Shown: piece by piece, positions 33,356-42,635 of the stretch
How positions within the stretch are numbered: the first letter of the stretch is position 1
Layout: every line of letters begins with the position of its first letter
Assembly (NCBI GenBank): GCA_963800065.1
Contig: CAWCZO010000011.1
Span: forward strand, 186,001 to 250,000
Source of the DNA: CAWJFJ01 sp963800065
GTDB taxonomy: Bacteria; Actinomycetota; Acidimicrobiia; Acidimicrobiales; UBA8190
Direction: 5' to 3'
Length of the DNA stretch: 64,000 bases
Notes under the pieces: generated by a model
What the model was told of the DNA's origin: nothing
What the model saw: the letters and a program-made list of their open reading frames with translations, nothing else
Databases searched by the model: none
Position numbers and translations under genes: made by a program

Positions 33356-34102
33356 TCAGCCGTCGAGGGCGAGACAACCGCGGACAGCGGACTCGGCCGC
33401 CAGTCGGGCGGCCATGGTGGTATCTCTGCTCAGGCGCTCGAGCTTCACCGCCAGTTCGGGCTCGGCGGCGAGGAGGCGCTCGATCTCGGCCATGTTGCCC
33501 GAGCCGTCGGGGTTCGTCGCCGCCACGATCCTCTGGTCGAGCAGACCGTCGAAGAAGCGGTCGCCGATGCACCGGTACACGGACCACGGGCAGCCCTGGG
33601 CCTCGCACACCTCGGCGACGGCGGACGACTCCATGTCCACTCCGAGGCATCCCTCTTCCCGGAACCGTTCGCTCAACCCGTGGTCGAGTGTCGCCTCTTC
33701 CGTGGTCATGAGCTTGCCCGCCCGGGGGGCGTGGCCAGGGGGGGTGTGCCGGTAGGTGGCGCCGCTCGAGTACTCGATGATGACCTCGGGATTGATCAGG
33801 GTGCCGACCTCTATGTCGGGGTCGAGACCCCCGCAGATGCCGGCGATCATCACGTGGTCGACGCCACGGTGGCCGGGTACGGACTCGTCGAACAAGCGGG
33901 ACATGGCCACCCGGGTCAGCGGTGGTCCCATTCCGATGTGTACGGCCGTCACGTCCGAACGACCGACCCGGCCCGTCCACGGTGCGCCCTTGCCGTCGCT
34001 CGAGGGACTGAGCCCGAAGGCGGTCACGATGGCGTGCATCTCGAGGGGCATGGGCGCCAGGACGACGACGTGGCGGACGGCGGGGTCAGGGGGCATCGTC
34101 AT
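33356..34102 (-). CDS. MTA/SAH nucleosidase-like phosphorylase-family protein
   Basis: 248 aa. PNP/UDP phosphorylase superfamily features include VVVLAPMPLEMHAIVTAF at the N-terminus, VMIAGICGGLDPDIEVGTLINPEVI, and CLGVDMESSAVAEVCEAQG, which provides the Met-Glu-Ser substrate-binding loop. Such enzymes cleave purine nucleosides such as methylthioadenosine or S-adenosylhomocysteine; which one is unclear. The ATG at 34102 has an AAGGGG SD and overlaps the upstream GNAT gene by 17 bp. Confidence 0.82.
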   Translation of the reverse strand: MTMPPDPAVRHVVVLAPMPLEMHAIVTAFGLSPSSDGKGAPWTGRVGRSDVTAVHIGMGPPLTRVAMSRLFDESVPGHRGVDHVMIAGICGGLDPDIEVGTLINPEVIIEYSSGATYRHTPPGHAPRAGKLMTTEEATLDHGLSERFREEGCLGVDMESSAVAEVCEAQGCPWSVYRCIGDRFFDGLLDQRIVAATNPDGSGNMAEIERLLAAEPELAVKLERLSRDTTMAARLAAESAVRGCLALDG

Positions 34103-34592
34103 AGCTTGCCCCTTGCCGGGGCCCGGTGCCCAGGTCGAGTCGCATGAAGGTGCTGTTGGGACTGGGTTGGTAGTCACCGAACGGCCCGCACGATTCGAAT
34201 CCGGCGGCGGCGTAGAGCGATCGCGCCGGATCGAAGGCGGCCATGGATCCGGTCTCGAGACTCAGCCGGCGATATCCCCGCGCCCGGGCCACGCCGATGA
34301 GATGGTCCACCATGGCGCGCCCGACACCGCGCCGTCGCGCCGCTTCGAGAGTGTGCATGGACTTCAGCTCACCGTGCCACCCGTCGAGCTGCTTCAGGGC
34401 TCCGACGCCCAGGAGCTCACCATGGAGGCGGAAGGTGGAGAACGTCACGGCCGGGTCGAGGAGTCCGTCGACATCGAGGGCATGGACGTCGCGCCGTGGA
34501 CTGTGCGAGCGGGCGAAGGCGAGGTGCCGCCCCAGGAGTTCGAGAACGTCCTCGGCTCGCGGGTCGTCGATGGAGATGTCTCCCTCGGTCAC
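34086..34592 (-). CDS. GNAT-family N-acetyltransferase
   Basis: 168 aa. The acetyl-CoA binding loop is ARRRGVGRAMVDHLIGVARARGY (motif A, about residues 85-107), and YAAAGFESCGPFGDY is motif B. The layout resembles YiiD/ElaA-like small-molecule acetyltransferases; the substrate is unknown. It is the first gene of a two-gene operon with the nucleosidase (17-bp overlap). The GTG at 34592 lacks a clear SD. Confidence 0.85.
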   Translation of the reverse strand: MTEGDISIDDPRAEDVLELLGRHLAFARSHSPRRDVHALDVDGLLDPAVTFSTFRLHGELLGVGALKQLDGWHGELKSMHTLEAARRRGVGRAMVDHLIGVARARGYRRLSLETGSMAAFDPARSLYAAAGFESCGPFGDYQPSPNSTFMRLDLGTGPRQGASYDDAP

Positions 34593-34628
34593 GGCGGTCC
34601 TGTTTTGAGCAGGTCGTCCTGCGGGTCG

Positions 34629-35984
34629 CTACCGGCCGTCGAGCACCTTCTCGACGGACTCGGTCAGGACGTCGAGCCCTTCCAGCAGCAGCTCCTCGCC
34701 GATCACCAGAGGGGGGAGCAGGCGCAGGACGTTGCCGGAGGTGCCACAGGTGAGGACGACGACACCGGCGCCGTGACAGGCCCGGGCGATGGATCCTGTG
34801 ATCTCGGGGTCGGGCGTCGTCGTTCCCGGTCGCACGATCTCGAAGGCGCACATGGCACCGCGGCCGCGGACGTCGCCGATGGCGCCGTGGGCGGACTGCA
34901 GAGAGCGCAACCGGTCGAGCACGATGTCGCCGATCCGCCGGGCGGCACCGGCCAGATCACGCTGGCGCATGAGGGCGATGGCGGCCAGGGCCGAACTGCA
35001 GGCCACGGGGTTGCCTCCGTAGGTACCGCCGAGACCGCCCACGTGGACGGCGTTCATGATCTCGGCCCGCCCGGTGACGGCGGCCAGGGGCAGGCCGCCG
35101 GCGATCCCCTTGGCCGTCGTCACCAGATCGGGAACGATCCCGTGGTGGTCACAGGCGAACCAGTCCCCCGTCCGGCAGAAACCGGTCTGGATCTCGTCGG
35201 CCACGAAGAGGACACCGTTCGCCGCGCACCACGACGCCACCGCTTCGAGGAATCCGGGGGCGGGCACGATGAAACCACCCTCCCCCTGGATGGGCTCGAT
35301 CAGCACGCAGGCCACGTTGTCGGCGCCCACCTGGGTCTCGATCAGTTCCGTGGCCCGGTCGGCGGCGTCCTGGCCCGTCATGGCATCGGGGTCGCGGAAC
35401 GGGTACGACACCGGGACCCGGTAGACCTCGGGGGCGAACGGACCGAAGCCGTGCTTGTAGGGCATGTCCTTGGCCGTGAGGGCCATGGTGAGGTTGGTCC
35501 GGCCGTGGTAGGCGTGGTCGAAGACGACGACGGCTTGGCGTCCGGTGGCGTGACGGGCGATCTTGACGGCGTTCTCCACGGCCTCGGCCCCCGAGTTGAA
35601 CAGCGCCGAGACTTTGGGCGCGTCGCCCGGTGTGAGCGTGTTGAGCTCCTCGCAGACCGCTATGTACCCCTCGTAGGGCGTGACCATGAAGCACGTATGG
35701 CTGAACCGTCCCACCTGCTCCCGCACCGCCGCCACCACCGAGTCGGCGGCGTGACCGACGCCGGTGACGGCGATCCCCGAACCCAGGTCGATGAGGGAGT
35801 TGCCGTCCACGTCGACGAGGACGGCCCCGGAGCCGGCCTCGATGTACACCGGGAAGCTCGTGCTCACACCCACGGCCACGGCGCCGGCCCGGCGGGCGTG
35901 CAGCGCCCGCGAGCGCGGACCGGGGACGTCGGTGACCAGACGACGCTCCTGGGCGATGGTGCGGGGAGTGTCGGTCTGGGTCAC
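34629..35984 (-). CDS. gabT: 4-aminobutyrate aminotransferase-like enzyme
   Basis: 451 aa, class-III PLP aminotransferase. Landmarks are SGAEAVENAVKIARHATGR (cofactor phosphate), FDHAYHGRT, LIEPIQGEGG, VADEIQTGFCRTG and the PLP-lysine in TTAKGIAGGLPL. They match GabT-type enzymes that pass the amino group of GABA to 2-oxoglutarate. The GTG at 35984 with a GGAGGAG SD is preferred over an in-frame ATG 45 bp upstream. It is the third gene after an amino-acid permease and a Usp on the same strand, opposite an aldehyde dehydrogenase. Confidence 0.9.
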   Translation of the reverse strand: MTQTDTPRTIAQERRLVTDVPGPRSRALHARRAGAVAVGVSTSFPVYIEAGSGAVLVDVDGNSLIDLGSGIAVTGVGHAADSVVAAVREQVGRFSHTCFMVTPYEGYIAVCEELNTLTPGDAPKVSALFNSGAEAVENAVKIARHATGRQAVVVFDHAYHGRTNLTMALTAKDMPYKHGFGPFAPEVYRVPVSYPFRDPDAMTGQDAADRATELIETQVGADNVACVLIEPIQGEGGFIVPAPGFLEAVASWCAANGVLFVADEIQTGFCRTGDWFACDHHGIVPDLVTTAKGIAGGLPLAAVTGRAEIMNAVHVGGLGGTYGGNPVACSSALAAIALMRQRDLAGAARRIGDIVLDRLRSLQSAHGAIGDVRGRGAMCAFEIVRPGTTTPDPEITGSIARACHGAGVVVLTCGTSGNVLRLLPPLVIGEELLLEGLDVLTESVEKVLDGR

Positions 35985-36171
35985 GTCACTCTCCTCCTGC
36001 GCCGGGGACGACGTGGCCGGGGACGACATGGCCTCGGACCAGACGCCACGCGGACATTACTCGCCGACCCGGTCGACCGCGGTGGTGGAATGGCGGTTTC
36101 TCTACGTGGGATCGGACGACACCGCTCGAGATCCGGCGACGTGGTCGGCCGTACCCCGTAGCCGGCTGTCG

Positions 36172-36600
36172 TCAGCCTGCGCCGGCGGGGACCACGAGGA
36201 CGGGGACCTCGGAGCGGTGCAGCAGCTTGTGCGGCACCGAGCCGAGAATCGCCCCCACGATGGGGCGCTCACCGGTCCCCCCCACCACGATGACCCGGGC
36301 CTGGCGTTCGACGGCCGCCTCGAGGAGCGACTCGACGGGCCGCATGGGCACCACCAGGACCTCGGCCCGCACCCCGGCGTCGAGCTTCTTGGCATCGGCC
36401 AGAGCCGTGGCCAGCATGTCCTGGCCGATCTTCTCGAGTTTGTCCTTGTAGTCGGCCGTCTCGCCCCCCATGGGATTGGGTTCGTAGCCGAACACGATGC
36501 TCAGGGGGGCGTCGAAGGCGCGGGCCACACTGACGGCGACGCCGAGGGCGGCTTTCGAGCCGTCGGAGCCGTCGTAGCCGAGGATGATGTCGCCGGCCAT
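36172..36600 (-). CDS. Universal stress protein in the amine-catabolic cluster
   Basis: 142 aa. It starts MAGDIILGYDGSDGSKAAL and ends with GGTGERPIVGAILGSVPHKLLHRSEVPVLVV, which carries the ATP-binding G-2x-G-9x-G-(S) motif. Its ATG overlaps the permease stop by one base (TGATG), so it is coupled to that transporter. Usp proteins fused or coupled to permeases are common, and a regulatory partnership is inferred. Confidence 0.9.
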   Translation of the reverse strand: MAGDIILGYDGSDGSKAALGVAVSVARAFDAPLSIVFGYEPNPMGGETADYKDKLEKIGQDMLATALADAKKLDAGVRAEVLVVPMRPVESLLEAAVERQARVIVVGGTGERPIVGAILGSVPHKLLHRSEVPVLVVPAGAG

Positions 36601-38210
36601 CAGTCGTGCACCGCGTTGACGCCGGGAGTGAGCGGCGGCGCCGGCGAGTCGACTGTCTCGGCCACCTCGCGGTCGCGCTCGAAGAACGACTTGTTCCGGA
36701 TCTTCCAGATCAACATGAGGGGCACTCCGATCAGCAGGAATCCGACACCGAGGACGAGCGGCGGGCCGAGGCCCTTCTTCACATAGAAGTGCTGATGGAG
36801 GAAGGTGAAGTTGAAGTGGATGAAGGGGAACCAGGCCTGGGTGCCGGAGGCCGAGTTCACCGGGTCCGAGTAGTAGAAGATGGCGATGACGAAGAGGACG
36901 GTGAGGATGGCGGCCCCGAGGAACGGCGCCAGGCCGATGAAGATGAAGTTCTTGAAGCTCTTGAGCAGGTGCTTGCGGTAGTAGAAGACGCAGGCAAAGC
37001 CCGTCATCCCGTAATAGAAGGCAATTCCGAAGCCGAGCGCCTCGATGGAGTTGGCCAGGATGTCGCCGGGGCTGAGCAGGTCGAGCCCCACGTACCAGAC
37101 GACCGAGATGGCCCCGAACATGAGTGTGGAGAACCCGGGCGACAGGTACTTGGGGTGGATGTCGGCGAAACGCTTGGGAAACGCCTTGTGCACGGCCATC
37201 GACAGCGACGAACGCGCCGCCGGGAGGATGGTGGTCTGCGTCGACGACGAGGCCGAGGTGAGCACGCAGATGATGAGCAGCTTGTTCCACGGTGATCCGA
37301 ACACCGCCGAGCCGAGGGCGTTCAGGACGTCACCGATGTTGTTGCTGTTGGTGAGGAAGTTGACGCCGTGGACGGACTGGGCGGCGGCGGTCACGACGAC
37401 GTAGATGAGGAGCAGCACCAGGGTGGACCACAGCGCGGCACGACCCGGGGTACGCCTCGTGTCCTTGGCCTCCTCGTTCACGGTCACGGCGGTGTCCCAA
37501 CCCCAGTAGATGAAGACGGCCAGGAGCATCCCGGCCGTCAGGGCCCCGATGGGATGGACGTTGAGGGGGTTGAGCCACTCGATCGACGGGCGGATGCTGT
37601 GGGCCGGATGACCGCTGTAGACCTTGGCCAGGGCCACGATGGCGAAGACGAAGAGGATGATGATCTCGGCGCCGAGCAGGCACACCTGGGTCCGGGCCGA
37701 GAGCTCGATCCCGACGTAGCAGATGGCCGTCATGACGACGAGCCAGACCACGCCGACGAAGGTGACCCAGAATCCCGAGCTGTCGGCGGCGATCCCGTGG
37801 GCGCCGAAGAGCGAGAAGGTATATACGCCGGCGATCGAGGCCAGGTTGGGCATGACCACCAGATCGGTGACGAGGATGCCCCAGCCCGCCAGCCAGCCCG
37901 TTCTCGGCCCGATGGCCCGGGTCACCCAGGTGAAGGTGGTGCCGCAGTCCGGGTCGGCCCGGTTCAGGTAGTAGTAGGCGGCGGCGATGAACAGCATGGG
38001 GACGAAGGCCAGCAGCATGACCGCCGGCGAATAGATGCCGACGTAGGCCGCCACGAAGCCGAGGGTGGCGGCCAGGCTGTAGGCGGGAGCGGTGGACGCC
38101 ACCCCGATCACCAGGCTCGAGATCATCCCGAGCGCTCCGACCTTGAGACCCTTCCCGACGGCGTCCTCGGGTACCGAGGACACGCCGACATCTCCCGTCG
38201 TGATCGTCAT
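36600..38210 (-). CDS. APC-family amino acid/polyamine permease
   Basis: 536 aa with 12-14 membrane helices. The N-terminal helix-break motif is GMISSLVIGVASTAPAYSLAATLGF, followed by CGTTFTWVTRAIGPRTGWLAGW, both standard for APC transporters. Near the centre is FIYWGWDTAVTVNEEAKDTRRTPGRAAL. The linked genes suggest uptake of GABA, putrescine or a related amine. The ATG at 38210 has a GGGAGG SD. It is divergent from the aldehyde dehydrogenase. Confidence 0.9.
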   Translation of the reverse strand: MTITTGDVGVSSVPEDAVGKGLKVGALGMISSLVIGVASTAPAYSLAATLGFVAAYVGIYSPAVMLLAFVPMLFIAAAYYYLNRADPDCGTTFTWVTRAIGPRTGWLAGWGILVTDLVVMPNLASIAGVYTFSLFGAHGIAADSSGFWVTFVGVVWLVVMTAICYVGIELSARTQVCLLGAEIIILFVFAIVALAKVYSGHPAHSIRPSIEWLNPLNVHPIGALTAGMLLAVFIYWGWDTAVTVNEEAKDTRRTPGRAALWSTLVLLLIYVVVTAAAQSVHGVNFLTNSNNIGDVLNALGSAVFGSPWNKLLIICVLTSASSSTQTTILPAARSSLSMAVHKAFPKRFADIHPKYLSPGFSTLMFGAISVVWYVGLDLLSPGDILANSIEALGFGIAFYYGMTGFACVFYYRKHLLKSFKNFIFIGLAPFLGAAILTVLFVIAIFYYSDPVNSASGTQAWFPFIHFNFTFLHQHFYVKKGLGPPLVLGVGFLLIGVPLMLIWKIRNKSFFERDREVAETVDSPAPPLTPGVNAVHD

Positions 38211-38383
38211 GGAATCCCCGCCTCCCTCGACGCCTCCGCCCGCGTGCGAGCATATTCGCAGAAGATTTTCAGTCTGACAAGCAACTTCGTCGGTCTGATC
38301 GGGTCATGACCACCGATTCGGTTGCGAAGGCGCGCGAGCGCGGTCAGGATGGCTTTGGTCCACAGGGGTTCGGAGGAGGAGCC

Positions 38384-39823
38384 ATGACGACCGTCGCCGG
38401 GGTCGACGTCACGCTCGGGAACTTCATCGGGGGGGCGTTCCGCCCCGCCGGGGGCCAGGCCCACGCCGTGATCGATCCGGCCACCACCGAGGTGATGGCC
38501 GAGGTCGCCGCCGCCACCCCCGACGACATCGACGCCGCCGTGGCCGCCGCCACCGAGGCGTTCTCCGGCTGGGCGGGAACGTCGCCGGCCGAGCGCAGCG
38601 CAGCCCTGCTGGCCATCGCCCAGGTGATCGAGGACAACGCCGACGAGCTGAGCATCCTGGAGTCACGAAACGTCGGCAAGCCCATCAGCGCGATGCCCGA
38701 GGAGATCGGCTTCGCCGTCGACAATCTGCGGTTCTTCGCCGGCGCCGCCCGCCTGCTCGAAGGACGGGCGGCCGGCGAGTACCTCAGCGGATACACCTCG
38801 ATGCTCCGCCGCGACCCGGTGGGCGTGGTGGCGTCGATCGCGCCGTGGAACTACCCGCTCATGATGGCCGTCTGGAAGCTCGGTCCCGCTCTGGCCGCCG
38901 GCTGCCCGGTGGTCCTCAAGGCCAGCGAGCTGACTCCGCTCACCACGCTCAAGTTGGCCGAGCTGCTCGCTCCGGTCCTGCCCGAGGGCCTCTTCAACGT
39001 GGTGACCGGCGCCGGGGAGGTCGGCGCCGCCCTGGTCGAGCACCCCGGCATCGACATGGTGTCGCTCACCGGCTCGGTGCCCACCGGGAGGGCCATCGCC
39101 GAAGCGGCCAGCCGGACGCTGAAGCGGGTCCATCTCGAGCTCGGCGGCAAGGCACCGGTCATCATCTTCGACGACGCCGACCTCGACGCCGTGGTCGAGG
39201 GGGTGAAGCTGGCCGGATTCGTGAACGCCGGACAGGACTGCACCGCCGCCTGCCGCCTCATCGCCGGCCCGGCCATCCACGACAGCGTGGTCGACGCCCT
39301 CACCGGAGCGGCCCGCAGCATCCCCGTGGGCGACCCTGGTGACGAAGCGACCGAGCTCGGGCCCCTGGTCTCGTCGCGCCAGCGTGAAAGGGTGGTCGGC
39401 TTCGTGGACCGCGCCGTGGCCGGCGGCGCCAAGGTGGCGACCGGCGGCCGCCCCATCGACCGGGCCGGCTGGTTCTACGAGCCGTCCGTCATCTACGGCG
39501 TGGGACAGGCCGACGAGATCGTGCAACGGGAGGTCTTCGGTCCCGTCGTCTCGGTGCAGCGGATGGCCTCCGAGGACGGGGCCATCGCCATGGCCAACGG
39601 CGTCGACTACGGACTGGCCGCCAGCGTGTGGACGACCGACATCGGCAAGGCCATGCGGGCCGGTGCCCTGTTGCGGTTCGGCACCGTCTGGATCAACGAC
39701 CACATCCCCCTCGTGTCCGAGATGCCCCACGGCGGCTTCAAGCAGTCGGGCTACGGAAAGGACATGTCGATGTACGCCATCGAGGCGTACACGGAACCGA
39801 AGCACGTCATGGTCAAGTGGTGA
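38384..39823 (+). CDS. Aldehyde dehydrogenase, aminobutyraldehyde/betaine type
   Basis: 479 aa. The oxyanion Asn lies in IAPWNYPLMMAVWKLGPALAAG, catalytic Glu in LELGGKAPVIIF and catalytic Cys in VNAGQDCTAACR. The WNYPL and GQDC contexts are those of gamma-aminobutyraldehyde and betaine aldehyde dehydrogenases. It likely oxidises 4-aminobutanal to GABA with NAD. The ATG at 38384 follows GGAGGAGGAG; a longer in-frame start lacks an SD. An aminotransferase follows 17 bp downstream. Confidence 0.9.
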   Translation: MTTVAGVDVTLGNFIGGAFRPAGGQAHAVIDPATTEVMAEVAAATPDDIDAAVAAATEAFSGWAGTSPAERSAALLAIAQVIEDNADELSILESRNVGKPISAMPEEIGFAVDNLRFFAGAARLLEGRAAGEYLSGYTSMLRRDPVGVVASIAPWNYPLMMAVWKLGPALAAGCPVVLKASELTPLTTLKLAELLAPVLPEGLFNVVTGAGEVGAALVEHPGIDMVSLTGSVPTGRAIAEAASRTLKRVHLELGGKAPVIIFDDADLDAVVEGVKLAGFVNAGQDCTAACRLIAGPAIHDSVVDALTGAARSIPVGDPGDEATELGPLVSSRQRERVVGFVDRAVAGGAKVATGGRPIDRAGWFYEPSVIYGVGQADEIVQREVFGPVVSVQRMASEDGAIAMANGVDYGLAASVWTTDIGKAMRAGALLRFGTVWINDHIPLVSEMPHGGFKQSGYGKDMSMYAIEAYTEPKHVMVKW

Positions 39824-39840
39824 CGGAAAAGGACGAGACG

Positions 39841-41247
39841 ATGGCCCCATCAGGCGCAGACGCCGGGACAGACACCGGGACAGACACCGAGCGGATCACG
39901 GCCAGGGCCCGCGAGCTCTTCGCCACCGAGATGGCCGCCCTGTTCGAGCGGACGCCGGCGTCCCGGGCCCTTTTCGAACGGGCCAGCAAGACGATGCCCC
40001 TCGGCGTGACCTCCTCCTTCCAGGCCGCCGACCCCTATCCCATCTACCTGTCGCACGGCCGCGGGGCCGAGGTGTGGGACGTCGACGGGGGTTCGTACTT
40101 CGACTTCCACAACGGTTTCGGGGCCATGGCCGTGGGCCACGCCCACCCCAAGATGGTCGAGGCCATCGACCGGGCGGCGCGGAGCGGCACACACTTCGCC
40201 GTGACGACGGAACCGGCCGTGGCCCTGGCCGAGGAATTGTGCCGGCGGTTCCGGCTCGAACGTGTCCGTTTCACCAACTCGGGCACCGAGGCCACCATGG
40301 ACGCCATCCGCGTGGCGCGGGCCTTCACCGGGAAGGACGTGATCTGCAAGATCGAGGGCTCCTACCACGGCCATCATGATTCGGTCATGTTCTCCGTCAC
40401 ACCCGGTCTCGATCTGGTGGCGACGACGGCCGAGGGCGCCCGGACCGACCACCTCCCGGCGTCGAAGGGCATCCCGGCGGAGATGGGAGACTGGACGCTG
40501 GCCATCCCCTTCAACGACCTCCCCGCCGTCGAGAGGTTGTTCACCGAACGGGCCCATGACCTGGCCTGCTTCATCATCGAGCCAGTGATGATGAACATCG
40601 GCATCGTCCTCCCCCGCCCCGGTTACCTGGAGGGGCTGCGCGAGCTGTGCACGAAGCACGGTGTCGTCCTCATCTTCGACGAGGTCAAGTGTGGGGCCAC
40701 GATCGCCGCCGGCGGTGCCATCGAGCGATTCGGCGTCCAACCCGACCTGGCCTGCTTCGCCAAGTCGATCACCGGGGGTGCCCCCGGTGGAGCGTTCGGA
40801 GGACGGGCCGAACTCATGGACGCCATCGGCGCCGGGGTGGCCCAGCAGGGGACGTTCAACGGCAACCCCCTGGTGGCGGCGGCCGGGCTGGCCGCTCTCA
40901 CCGAGGTCCTCACGCCGGACGCCTATGAACATTTCAAACGGATCGGATCGCGCCTGGCCGAAGGCTGCCAGCGAGCCATCACGGGCTCACACATCCCCGC
41001 CCACGTGATCGACCTCGGGTGCAAGGGCTGTGTCTCCTACCGCCCCGAGCCACTGGTGGACTACCGCAGTTTCCTCGAGACCAACGCCGACCTGTTCGAC
41101 GCGTCGTGGGCGTGGGCCGTGAATCGCGGGATCTTCATGACGCCGGGCAACGAGGAGCAGTGGACCCTCTCGGTCCAGCACGACGACAGTCACATCGACC
41201 GCTACGTCGACGTGTTCAGCGAGTTCTGCGTCACCGTCGCCGGTTGA
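39841..41247 (+). CDS. Class-III aminotransferase, GSAM-like
   Basis: 468 aa. A class-III PLP enzyme resembling glutamate-1-semialdehyde aminomutase. Landmarks: FTNSGTEATMDAIRVARAFTG, EGSYHGHHDSVMFSV, LIFDEVKCGATIAAGG and the PLP-lysine in CFAKSITGGAPGGAFGG. The C-terminal GNEEQWTLSVQHDDSHIDRYVDVF is typical of this subgroup. Given the cluster, putrescine or another omega-amine is a likelier substrate than glutamate semialdehyde. The ATG at 39841 has AAAAGGA; a GTG at 39820 overlapping the dehydrogenase stop is an alternative. Confidence 0.85.
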   Translation: MAPSGADAGTDTGTDTERITARARELFATEMAALFERTPASRALFERASKTMPLGVTSSFQAADPYPIYLSHGRGAEVWDVDGGSYFDFHNGFGAMAVGHAHPKMVEAIDRAARSGTHFAVTTEPAVALAEELCRRFRLERVRFTNSGTEATMDAIRVARAFTGKDVICKIEGSYHGHHDSVMFSVTPGLDLVATTAEGARTDHLPASKGIPAEMGDWTLAIPFNDLPAVERLFTERAHDLACFIIEPVMMNIGIVLPRPGYLEGLRELCTKHGVVLIFDEVKCGATIAAGGAIERFGVQPDLACFAKSITGGAPGGAFGGRAELMDAIGAGVAQQGTFNGNPLVAAAGLAALTEVLTPDAYEHFKRIGSRLAEGCQRAITGSHIPAHVIDLGCKGCVSYRPEPLVDYRSFLETNADLFDASWAWAVNRGIFMTPGNEEQWTLSVQHDDSHIDRYVDVFSEFCVTVAG

Positions 41248-41301
41248 GTGGACGCTCGTCGCCAACCGCGCTCGGGTGACGGCACCGGTCGGTGGCGTCG
41301 G

Positions 41302-42489
41302 TCAGAGCCCGAGGGCGTCGCGCGCCTGGTACCACCATCCGGCCACGGGCAGGAGCCACGGCACGTGCGCCGGGGGGGGGACGACAGGCCAGCGGCGGTC
41401 GGCGAAGGCGGGCAGGACCCCGTCGGCGCACAGCCAACGCCCGATGGCCCGACCGAAATGGGTGGACAGCGCCACCCCGGTGCCGCAGTAGCCCAGCGCG
41501 TAGACGACACCGGTCCGGGGATGGCGCCCCAGGTGCGGGAGGCGGTCGAAGGTGAGCCCCACCAGTCCTCCCCACGCCCGCGCCACGCGCACCCCCGCCA
41601 GTTGGGGGTGCGTGGCCTGCAGGGCGCCGTAGAGGAGGTCGCGGGCCTGCTCCACGGTGGTGGGGGCGAACGATGTCCGTCCCCCGAACAGGACGCGGGT
41701 GCCGTCGGGCGCCAGTCGCCAGTAGTTGAGGAAGTTCTTGGTGTCGAAGAGCATCCGCCCCCTGGGGCTGACCGAGGCGGCGAGGTCGGCGTCGATCGGC
41801 TCGGTGGCGATCATGAAGCTGCCGATCCCCAGAATGCGGCGGCCCAGCCACGGCACCGGTCGGCGCCGCGTGGTCCCGTCGGTGGCCACGATCACCTCTC
41901 CGGCCCTGATCGCCCCCCGCGACGTCTGCAGGTGGAACCCGGCCCCGTCCCGGGTGACCTCCACCGCCTCGGTGTGACCGTGCAGCTGTGCTCCGGCGAC
42001 CAGGGCGGCGCCGGCGAGACCCTCGACCAGTTTGGCCGGGTGCACCGAACCGCTACGGCTCACCAGGAGACCGCCGGCGAACCGGGGCGACCCGACCTGG
42101 TCGCCCAGCTCGTCGGCGGCCACGAACCGGGCATCCTCGCCGACGGAGGCGTAGGCGTCGGCCACCGACCGGAGGTGGGAGACGTGCCGGGGATGGTCGG
42201 CCAACTCGAGATGGCCACAGCGGCGCCAGTCACAGGCGATGTCGAGCTCTGTGGCGAGGGTCTCGACGCCTTCGAAGGCGGCCACCGTGTCGTCCCACAT
42301 GTCCCGCCCAGCGGGCATGGCCAGCATGGTGGCCAGATCGTGCTTGCCCCCCGGATGGACCATGCCCCCGTTGCGGGCACTCGCCCCGCGACCGATCTCG
42401 TGGCTGTCGACCACCACGACCTGGCGGTGACGTCGGGCCAGCTCCCAGGCGGCGGCCAATCCCGTGAAGCCGGCGCCGATGACGGCCAC
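41302..42489 (-). CDS. FAD-dependent amine oxidoreductase, PuuB-like
   Basis: At least 395 aa, DAO family. The FAD-binding VAVIGAGFTGLAAAWELARRHRQVVVVDS begins right at the listed GTG. Farther along are GRGASARNGGMVHPGGKHDL and, near the end, YALGYCGTGVALSTHFGRAIGRWL. Similar enzymes oxidise gamma-glutamylputrescine or other amines. The frame stays open upstream and encodes LTTDYASTPYWWDGVDAP, typical of the family N-terminus, but contains no ATG, GTG or TTG. One extra C in the CCCC run near 42580 would connect it to a GTG near 42610. The true start is therefore upstream and unresolved. Confidence 0.82.
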   Translation of the reverse strand: MAVIGAGFTGLAAAWELARRHRQVVVVDSHEIGRGASARNGGMVHPGGKHDLATMLAMPAGRDMWDDTVAAFEGVETLATELDIACDWRRCGHLELADHPRHVSHLRSVADAYASVGEDARFVAADELGDQVGSPRFAGGLLVSRSGSVHPAKLVEGLAGAALVAGAQLHGHTEAVEVTRDGAGFHLQTSRGAIRAGEVIVATDGTTRRRPVPWLGRRILGIGSFMIATEPIDADLAASVSPRGRMLFDTKNFLNYWRLAPDGTRVLFGGRTSFAPTTVEQARDLLYGALQATHPQLAGVRVARAWGGLVGLTFDRLPHLGRHPRTGVVYALGYCGTGVALSTHFGRAIGRWLCADGVLPAFADRRWPVVPPPAHVPWLLPVAGWWYQARDALGL

Positions 42490-42635
42490 GTCGGCCTCGG
42501 AGGGCAGAGGGGTGGCCGTGGACGCAGGCGCGTCGACGCCGTCCCACCAGTAGGGCGTCGATGCGTAGTCCGTGGTGAGCGGGGCCGTGGTCGTGGCTCC
42601 AAGGTTCGCACGTCCACCGACCCCCGGGCACGACG

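Noticed and set aside
34180..34215. tRNA T-loop-like GATTCGAATCC
   Set aside because: It lies inside the GNAT coding sequence with no acceptor stem or anticodon arm around it.
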